From contig JAILZY010000013.1 of assembly GCA_023512255.1 (NCBI GenBank), forward strand, positions 1 through 60,114: a DNA stretch of 60,114 nt. Direction: 5' to 3'. Origin of the DNA: a bacterium (GTDB lineage Bacteria > SZUA-182 > DTGQ01). The notes below the pieces were generated by a model. That model was not told where the DNA came from, did no database searches, and saw only the letters and a program-made list of their open reading frames with translations. The translations under genes and the position numbers were made by a program. This document shows, one piece after another, positions 54,420 to 60,114 of the stretch; positions within the stretch are counted from its first letter, which is position 1, and every line of letters begins with the position of its first letter.

Positions 54420-55381
54420 AAACCATGAGGGAGGCCTTTGGTTTGGCTTTAGCCGAATTAGCCAAGAGCAGAGATGATTTTGTGGTCTTGGATGCTGATG
54501 TAGCAGGAGGAACTGGCACTCATATTTTCCGTGAAGCCTTTCCTGACCGTTTTATCCAGTGCGGAATAGCCGAGCAAAACATGATGTCTGTGGCTGCTGG
54601 ATTATCCACGACTGGAGTGCTGCCCATCGTTACCTGCTATGCGGTCTTTGCCTCCTTGCGGGCTATTGAGCAGGTGAGGAACTCAATTGCCTATCCTCGG
54701 TTTAATGTCAAGATTGCCGCCAGCCACTTGGGACTAGATGTCGGCCCGGATGGCCCTACGCATCAGGCCATTGAGGATCTTGCTGTGTATCGTAGCATTC
54801 CCAATATTACCATTGTCTCACCGGCTGATCCTGTTGAATTGTACAAAGCCTTGCCTGTGGTCCTCGACCACGATGGGCCAGTGTATCTTCGGACCGGTAG
54901 AAGCCCACTGCCGACCATTTTTGACGATAGGCTGTCTTTTGAATTGGGTAAGGGCAAAATTATCAGGGAAGGCCGGGATGTAACCATCATTGCCGTCGGG
55001 GTCATGGTTCATCGGGCGATTGAGGCGGCTGATAAGTTGCAGAAGGAAGGCATATCCTGCCGGCTAATCAATATGTCTACTGTAAAACCGATTGATCGAG
55101 AGCTTATCGTCGAGTCAGCGGCTAGAGCCGGCTGTCTGGTAACAGCCGAGGATCACAATATCATCGGCGGGCTTGGAAGTGCTGTGGCCGAAGTCCTGGC
55201 TGAGACCATACCGGTGCCTATGGAGCGGGTAGGTATAAGAGACCTTTTTGCCGAGTCGGCAGATCCGAATGATCTAGCCCGCAAATACCACCTTCTGCCA
55301 GATGATATTGTGCTGGCGGCTCGATCGGTTTTGAGAAGGAAAAAAAATGAGCGAACGACAGGTGAAGGCACTGGAAAATAA
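54416..55381 (+). CDS. Transketolase, C-terminal subunit, copy 2
   Basis: The 321-residue half supplies the catalytic glutamate (CGIAEQNM) and the C-terminal domain (TVKPIDRELI, EDHNIIGGLGSAVAEVLAE). The start overlaps the previous stop (ATGA), so the subunits are made together. The next gene starts inside its last 35 bases. Confidence 0.92.
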   Translation: MKTMREAFGLALAELAKSRDDFVVLDADVAGGTGTHIFREAFPDRFIQCGIAEQNMMSVAAGLSTTGVLPIVTCYAVFASLRAIEQVRNSIAYPRFNVKIAASHLGLDVGPDGPTHQAIEDLAVYRSIPNITIVSPADPVELYKALPVVLDHDGPVYLRTGRSPLPTIFDDRLSFELGKGKIIREGRDVTIIAVGVMVHRAIEAADKLQKEGISCRLINMSTVKPIDRELIVESAARAGCLVTAEDHNIIGGLGSAVAEVLAETIPVPMERVGIRDLFAESADPNDLARKYHLLPDDIVLAARSVLRRKKNERTTGEGTGK

Positions 55382-56111
55382 GGTTGCCCTGGTAACCGGA
55401 GGAAGTAGAGGGATTGGCCGAGCCATCTGCCTTGCCCTGGCCAGAGAAGGAGCATCTGTGGCCTTAACCTGCCAAAGCAGGCTGGATGCAGCCAAGCTGG
55501 TGGCCGAGGAAATCAATAACCTGGGAGGCAGGGCTTTGTCTCTCCTTATGGAGGTTACAAACAGAGAATCGGTCAGGGCCGCTATCCAGGCAACCGAGCA
55601 GACCTTTGGTGGCCTTGATATCCTGGTTAACAATGCCGGAATTAACAAACCAGCCGATTTTGATCAGATCACGGATGCAGACTGGGACGAGATTCTAGCC
55701 GTAAACCTAAAAGGGCCGTTTATCTGCTCTCAGGAGGCCATCCCTGCATTACGCCGCCGCGGGGGTGGCAGCATCATCAATATCGGCTCAGTTAGCGGGC
55801 AGTACGGCGGGCCAAGAACAGCCCACTATGCAGCCAGCAAGGCTGGCCTTATCTCGCTCGGGCAAGTCATCGCCCGCTTCGGAGCCAGGGATAATATCCG
55901 CTGCAATACGGTAGCGGCCGGTCTGATCGCCTCACCCATGGCTACATCTGCTATGCAAGCTGGCTCTGTGAGCCGGATTGCTGAAAATATCCTACTTGGG
56001 CGGCTTGGCACACCAGAAGAGGTGGCCAAGGTGGTGGTGTTTTTGGCCTCTGAGGCCAGCAGCTACATAACTGCTCAGACAATCAACGTCAATGGAGGGC
56101 TCTACTTTTGA
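55347..56111 (+). CDS. Short-chain dehydrogenase/reductase (FabG-like)
   Basis: The 254-residue classical SDR has the cofactor motif TGGSRGIGRA, the NNAG motif, catalytic Ser in INIGSVSG, and YAASK with the catalytic Tyr and Lys. It resembles 3-oxoacyl-ACP reductases but sits in a glycan operon, overlapping the transketolase gene by 35 bases, so it more likely reduces or oxidises a sugar intermediate. Confidence 0.88.
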   Translation: MSERQVKALENKVALVTGGSRGIGRAICLALAREGASVALTCQSRLDAAKLVAEEINNLGGRALSLLMEVTNRESVRAAIQATEQTFGGLDILVNNAGINKPADFDQITDADWDEILAVNLKGPFICSQEAIPALRRRGGGSIINIGSVSGQYGGPRTAHYAASKAGLISLGQVIARFGARDNIRCNTVAAGLIASPMATSAMQAGSVSRIAENILLGRLGTPEEVAKVVVFLASEASSYITAQTINVNGGLYF

Positions 56112-57412
56112 GACCGAAAACCACTCTGCCATTCCACCACCTTTCTACAGCGAAAGAGAAAAAAACCGAGGCAAGAGCGCTGCTCATCATCAGCGGTGGC
56201 CTTGAAGCTGTGCCTGGCATTATCCGAGCCAAACAGATGGGGCTCTATGTTGTGGTCAGCGACCAAAATCCTGAGGCGCCTGGTTTTGCTTTGGCTGACG
56301 ATCATATAATTGCCAGCACTTACGATCTTGAGGCCACAGTTGCTGCTGCCTGGCACTATCAGCGGACAGTGCGGCCTATTGATGGAGTGATCACCATTGC
56401 CGCAGATGTTCCGCTCACCGTAGCCAGCGTGGCCGAGCAGCTAGGCTTGCCTGGCATTAGCCTTGAGTCAGCGCGACTGGCTTCAGATAAGCTGGCCATG
56501 AAGCAAAAATTTGCCGCCGATGGGGTGCCGATCCCATGGTTTTCTCCTGTTGACTCAAGCGAGCATCTTCGCCAAATTGTGGCCGAGCAAGGGTTTCCCC
56601 TGGTGCTAAAGCCTGTTGATAGCCGGGGAGCTCGCGGGGTACTGCGGCTTGTTGGGCCAGATATTGATCTTGACTGGGCCTATCAGCTCTCTCGCAGCTT
56701 TTCTCCAACCGGCCGGGTCATGGTTGAGCGATTTTTGCCCGGGCCGCAGGTCAGCACCGAGTCTATCATGATCGATGGCCTAGCCTATACCCCCGGCTTT
56801 TCTGATCGAAACTATGAATACCTTGATCGCTATGCACCCTATATCATAGAAAACGGAGGAGATCTGCCAAGCAGACTCCCTGATCAAATCCAGCAGGCTG
56901 TTCGTGAGCTGGTGCAGCAGGCCGCTCTCAGCCTTGGCATTACCCAAGGAGTGGTCAAGGGCGATATCGTGGTCTTTGAAGGCCAGCCAAGAGTAATCGA
57001 GCTAGCCGCTCGGCTAAGCGGAGGGTATTTTTGCACCCATGAAATCCCATTAAATACTGGTGTTGATCTAGTTGGCCAAGCAATCCGTCTGGCGCTGGGG
57101 GAAAAACCTGAACCATCATCGCTCATCCCACGCTTTCAGCGCGGGGTGGCCCAGCGCTATCTAATGCCTGAGCCTGGTCGGGTGGTCCGCATCTCGGGAG
57201 TCGATGAGGTTAGCCGATGGCCTGACATTGCCCTGTGCGAGATTAGGGTCAAGGTCGGCGATCTTGTCAGGCCAATCACCAACCATCCAGCCCGAGCAGG
57301 GGTGGTTATCGCCACTGCAGAACACCGCCAGCAGGCTATTGACCGGGCAGTCGAGGCTATCGGTTGCCTAAAGATTGATACCGTGCCAGTTGTAGAATCT
57401 CCCCCTAAGTAG
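56108..57412 (+). CDS. ATP-grasp family ligase
   Basis: The 434-residue protein has a pre-ATP-grasp domain (LLIISGGLEAVPGIIRAKQMG, broken here into its Rossmann-like start, and LADDHIIASTYD) and an ATP-grasp core (KQKFAADGVPIPWF, FPLVLKPVDSRGARGV, VMVERFLPGPQVSTESIMIDG, and VIELAARLSGGYF). Such enzymes join a carboxylate to an amine or other nucleophile with ATP. Start TTG 56108 overlaps the SDR stop and has GGAGGG 9 bases upstream. The substrates are unknown; linking an amino acid to a sugar is one possibility. Confidence 0.87.
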   Translation: MRPKTTLPFHHLSTAKEKKTEARALLIISGGLEAVPGIIRAKQMGLYVVVSDQNPEAPGFALADDHIIASTYDLEATVAAAWHYQRTVRPIDGVITIAADVPLTVASVAEQLGLPGISLESARLASDKLAMKQKFAADGVPIPWFSPVDSSEHLRQIVAEQGFPLVLKPVDSRGARGVLRLVGPDIDLDWAYQLSRSFSPTGRVMVERFLPGPQVSTESIMIDGLAYTPGFSDRNYEYLDRYAPYIIENGGDLPSRLPDQIQQAVRELVQQAALSLGITQGVVKGDIVVFEGQPRVIELAARLSGGYFCTHEIPLNTGVDLVGQAIRLALGEKPEPSSLIPRFQRGVAQRYLMPEPGRVVRISGVDEVSRWPDIALCEIRVKVGDLVRPITNHPARAGVVIATAEHRQQAIDRAVEAIGCLKIDTVPVVESPPK

Positions 57413-57493
57413 CCAGCGCCTATGCCCTAGCCGTTCGTTGATACCGTGCCGGTGTAAGGATATCTTCGCTCTCATATTATAGACCATGCTTAA

Positions 57494-57611
57494 TTGGTCT
57501 TTTCGCTAAGTGCGTAACACAAGTTGCGCCGCGGATCAATTACGCTATCAATTGTAGTGGCGGCCCTCGGGATCCGCCGCAGCTTGCGTACTTTATTAGC
57601 GAAAAAACCAC
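57494..57611. repeat. MITE-like element, copy 7 (orientation A, 118 bp)
   Basis: Ends TTGGTCTTTTCGCTAA and TTAGCGAAAAAACCAC, flanked by TTAA on both sides. The interior matches copy 3 (GTGCGTAACACAAGTTGCG, CAATTACGCTATCAATTG). It lies between the ATP-grasp and GH57-like genes; a doubled CTGTCAGGCAA follows at about 57635-57660. Confidence 0.9.
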
Positions 57612-57700
57612 TTAATCGAAAGCAGAGTACAGATGCTGTCAGGCAAGACTGTCAGGCAAAAGCTTTATAACTTTTTCATCAACTGAAGGTAAAACCTACA

Positions 57701-59743
57701 ATGGCTAGCCCTATTCTTTTTATCTACGCGGTCTTTCATCTCAACCTGGCTTACTCCTCGATTGAGGAGGAGGAGCGCCGCAAGGTGCTAGAGCGCTGCT
57801 ACTGGCCGCTGCTGCACCTTGTCCGTAAATATAGCCTGCCGTTTGGCATAGAGGCCACAGGCTATACCCTGGAGGTAGCCGCTGACCTTGACCCTGCCTG
57901 GCTGGATGAGCTCAAGGCCCTGACGAGCAGCCGCCGCGGCCCTGGCGAATTTATCGGCAGTGGCTATGCCCAGCTTATTGGTCCGCTGGTGCCAGCTTGG
58001 GTAAATGCAGCTAACCTGCGCCTTGGACATCAGACTTACCAGCGACTTTTAGGCCAAAAGCCCCAGATCGCCCTGGTCAATGAGCAGGCCTACTCTGCCG
58101 GGCTGATCGGCCACTACCTTGATGCTGGCTATCGAGCCATAATCATGGAATGGGATAATCCAGCCTCCTGCCACCCTGACTGGAACCCCAACTGGCGATA
58201 CCTGCCTCAGATTGCCTGTGGACAAGAGGGGCGGGAAATCCCTCTCATCTGGAATAAGTCGATCGCTTTCCAGAAGTTCCAGCGCTATGCCCACGGTGAT
58301 CTAGACCTTTCAGACTACCTCAACTACCTTAGCAAACACCTAGCAGACCAGCCCCGAGCTTTTCCGCTCTATGGCAATGATGTTGAAATTTTTGACTTTC
58401 GACCGGGCAGATATCATACTGAGGCTCCTCTTAGCCAGACGGAGAGCGAATGGGAGCGGCTTGCCCAGCTCTTTGAATGCCTTTTAGCTGACGGACGCAT
58501 CCAATTTATCAAACCCAGCCAAGTACTTGAGATGATGCCGCTGGCCGGTGCGGGCAATCGGCTGCGCCTTGAGTCCCCTGAGCAGCCGGCTCCAGTCAAA
58601 AAGCAGGGCAAGTATAACCTTACCCGCTGGGCAGTTACAGGGCGGGATGATCTTAGGATCAATACGGTCTGCTGGCGTATCTATGAGGCGCTGCGGGAAA
58701 ATCTAGCTACAGCTTCTGACGATGAGTGGCGAGAGCTTTGCTTTTTGTGGAGCAGTGATTTTCGCACCCACATAACTGAAAAGCGCTGGGCCGCTTATCG
58801 AGACAAACTGCAAGGCTTTGCCGAAAAAGTTAGAGCCGCAGAGGAGAAGCGAAAAGAAACCTCTCCTTTGGAAAAGAAAAACCTACACTTTCACCACCAA
58901 GGCTATCAGCCCGCGGCCAGCAGCAGGGTCGAGCACACCGGCCGCTACCTGCTAGTTGAGACAGACACCCTGGTGCTGAAACTAAATATTCGCCGAGGGC
59001 TTGCCTTTGACGGGCTGTGGTTTAAGGAAGTATCAGACCGGCCGCTTGTGGGCACGCTGCCTCACGGATACTATGATGACATCAGTCTGGGGGCTGATTT
59101 CTATACTGGCCACCTAGTGCTGGAAGCTCCTGGCCAGCCCAAGATAGCTGATCTCAATCCGGTCGATCCTCTGATTGAACAAAGCGAGCTGGGAATTGAA
59201 ATAAGTGCAGAGGTCGGCACTCCCCTAGGGCTGGTTAAAAAGCGCATCCTGGTTTACCGCAAGGCCCCCATGGTAGCGCTTGAGTACCGCCTAGCTTGGA
59301 AGAGCCTCCCTTCAGGCTCTCTTCGGCTGGGACACATCACCCTGAATCCAGAAGCCTTTGAGCGCTCTTCGCTCTTCTTTCGTACTCATAACGGTGGCTT
59401 TGAATGGGAGCGGTTCAACCTAACTGAAGCAGCAGGCGGTTTCGATCACGGAAGGCCAGTCTCATTTCTGGTTTCAGCCAGCCAGGGGCTTGGCCTTACC
59501 GAAGGGGTGATAGAGCTTGGGGACAGCCAAAGGTCTCTGCTGATCGAAGTAGACAAGATAGCCGCAGCTCTGATCGGTCTGATTACCTATCGACCGGTCG
59601 GCCAAAGCTACTTTTATCGTCTAAGCCTATCGGCTAGGGAGATGGATGAAACACGCTCAGAGGAAGAGCGGCCTGGGACAAGAGAGGTTATTTCAGCCTT
59701 CAGACTCAGGATAAGGGCAGGCTGTGCCCCCTCTTCAGGATAG
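57701..59743 (+). CDS. Glycoside hydrolase family 57-like protein
   Basis: The 680-residue protein resembles GH57 enzymes, which act on alpha-glucans or galactosides by a retaining mechanism. Visible parts: VFHLNLAYSSIEEEER in the region-1 position, GSGYAQLIGPLVP (region 2), IALVNEQAYSAG with the likely nucleophile Glu (region 3), and PLYGNDVEIFDFRPGR (region 4). The C-terminal third is a beta-rich domain (VETDTLVLKLNIRRG onward). The usual HQP of region 1 reads HLN. No signal peptide is seen, so it should be cytoplasmic. It ends the glycan cluster. Confidence 0.8.
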   Translation: MASPILFIYAVFHLNLAYSSIEEEERRKVLERCYWPLLHLVRKYSLPFGIEATGYTLEVAADLDPAWLDELKALTSSRRGPGEFIGSGYAQLIGPLVPAWVNAANLRLGHQTYQRLLGQKPQIALVNEQAYSAGLIGHYLDAGYRAIIMEWDNPASCHPDWNPNWRYLPQIACGQEGREIPLIWNKSIAFQKFQRYAHGDLDLSDYLNYLSKHLADQPRAFPLYGNDVEIFDFRPGRYHTEAPLSQTESEWERLAQLFECLLADGRIQFIKPSQVLEMMPLAGAGNRLRLESPEQPAPVKKQGKYNLTRWAVTGRDDLRINTVCWRIYEALRENLATASDDEWRELCFLWSSDFRTHITEKRWAAYRDKLQGFAEKVRAAEEKRKETSPLEKKNLHFHHQGYQPAASSRVEHTGRYLLVETDTLVLKLNIRRGLAFDGLWFKEVSDRPLVGTLPHGYYDDISLGADFYTGHLVLEAPGQPKIADLNPVDPLIEQSELGIEISAEVGTPLGLVKKRILVYRKAPMVALEYRLAWKSLPSGSLRLGHITLNPEAFERSSLFFRTHNGGFEWERFNLTEAAGGFDHGRPVSFLVSASQGLGLTEGVIELGDSQRSLLIEVDKIAAALIGLITYRPVGQSYFYRLSLSAREMDETRSEEERPGTREVISAFRLRIRAGCAPSSG

Positions 59744-59843
59744 CCAGGGAAGGAAAGGATTGGAGACTCCCCATAAGAAAGTCTTACTACCGACACATTT
59801 TATCTTCCGATTTTGTATACCTTCCTAAGTGCAGGCATTTCAT

Positions 59844-59918
59844 GTCATTCCCCGCGTAGTGCGGGAATCCAGAGGGTTGCTGCAACCATACATGGATTAC
59901 CACTTTCGCGGGAATGAC
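59844..59918. repeat. GTCATTC palindromic repeat, copy 3
   Basis: GTCATTCCCCGCG with GCGGGAATCCA on the left and TGGATT with CGCGGGAATGAC on the right form nested inverted repeats over 75 bases. The core resembles the ATTCCC-N8-GGGAAT repeats known in Neisseria (dRS3). Confidence 0.85.
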
Positions 59919-59989
59919 GATAAAAGTGTTGGTAGTGAAAAGAAAGTATAAGGAGTTTCCCATAAAAATGGGAATATCTATACAATTTA

Positions 59990-60065
59990 CAGATGTTCCC
60001 CATGTTGAAAAAATAATGTTGAAAATATAAAGGGGAAGAGAGAAAATAAAGAGAGAAGAAAGTTA
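59990..60065. repeat. Right copy of the 76-bp repeat (inverted relative to base 1)
   Basis: It matches bases 1-76 in reverse complement with one mismatch (TCTCTTCC here, TCTCCTCC there, read on the same strand sense). Confidence 0.9.
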
Positions 60066-60088
60066 CCGTGGGTTTCTTTCTTCTCTCT
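60050..60088. terminator. Hairpin inside the right-end repeat
   Basis: AGAGAGAAGAAAG (60050-60062) pairs perfectly with CTTTCTTCTCTCT (60076-60088) around a 13-base loop, followed by a T-rich run. The left copy starts in what would be this loop. Confidence 0.6.
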
Positions 60089-60114
60089 CTTCTTTCTTTT
60101 TTAAGATTAGGGAG

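Larger units (their letters stand above)
59744..60114. other. Right-end spacer with two repeat families
   Basis: No gene is visible. It contains a GTCATTC palindrome (59844-59918), the right copy of the 76-bp end repeat (59990-60065) and a hairpin at 60050-60088. Confidence 0.7.

Noticed and set aside
24852-57611. Repeated elements as a CRISPR array
   Set aside because: The copies are kilobases apart, have inverted ends and occur in both orientations, with no spacer pattern.
1-60114. tRNA, including selC near selA-selB
   Set aside because: I could not see a cloverleaf by eye; a tRNA scan would be needed to exclude one.

Overview
The window suggests a flagellated, Gram-negative (diderm) bacterium, probably an anaerobe related to the former Deltaproteobacteria or a nearby candidate phylum. 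The reasons are the ftsE-ftsX-envC-like-ctpA-deacetylase-tsaD order, a GspE/PilB-type secretion ATPase, selenocysteine genes (selA, selB), a CIRCE-controlled hrcA-grpE operon and a sigma-54 activator. The exact lineage cannot be read from the sequence. The two window ends carry the same 76-bp repeat in opposite orientation, so the window may be a contig that stops inside a dispersed repeat.

Layout. 0.1-5.2 kb: GAF-GspE/PilB ATPase, three long palindromes, panC-panD, a TIM-barrel sugar isomerase and a convergent cold-shock gene. 5.3-7.0 kb (minus): a PilZ protein and an HD-GYP phosphodiesterase, both linked to cyclic-di-GMP. 7.5-13.8 kb: flagellin, FliS, a Maf-type flagellin glycosyltransferase fused to TPRs and a Gfo/Idh/MocA oxidoreductase. 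14.0 kb: a 56-residue CxxCxC protein. 14.5-17.1 kb (minus): hrcA-grpE-rsmE without dnaK/dnaJ. 17.3-27.4 kb: mazG, khpA, a split transketolase, ftsEX, envC-like, ctpA, divergent polysaccharide deacetylase and tsaD. 27.4-28.0 kb (minus): a NusG/UpxY-like antiterminator. 28.4-34.9 kb: a sigma-54 activator behind its own -24/-12 promoter, then selA, selB and a B12-binding radical SAM gene. 35-41.3 kb (minus, apart from one small plus-strand gene): a secreted Pro/Ala repeat protein, a 1.67-kb spacer and two tandem M20 peptidases. 41.8-59.7 kb: a nonulosonic acid (pseudaminic/legionaminic-type) and surface-glycan cluster.

How the genes work together (inference). The flagellin and Maf genes at 7.5-12.7 kb would be the acceptor and transferase for a CMP-nonulosonate made by the 41.8-50.4 kb genes (PseB, PseC, NeuB/PseI-like, SpsF/PseF-like, PseG). 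Those genes lie behind a good sigma-54 promoter. The 3' half of the cluster (methyltransferases, sulfotransferase, a second split transketolase, SDR, ATP-grasp, GH57-like) looks like a tailoring or precursor branch that I cannot match to a described pathway.

Repeats are a main character of this DNA. There are seven copies (plus one diverged) of a ~107-141 bp MITE-like element with ends like GTGGTCTTTTCGCTAA, three copies of a ~70-75 bp GTCATTC palindrome, and many 8-25 bp direct duplications in the spacers. Some of these duplications also appear as in-frame insertions inside enzymes. I saw no CRISPR array, rRNA, tRNA, intact transposase or phage gene.
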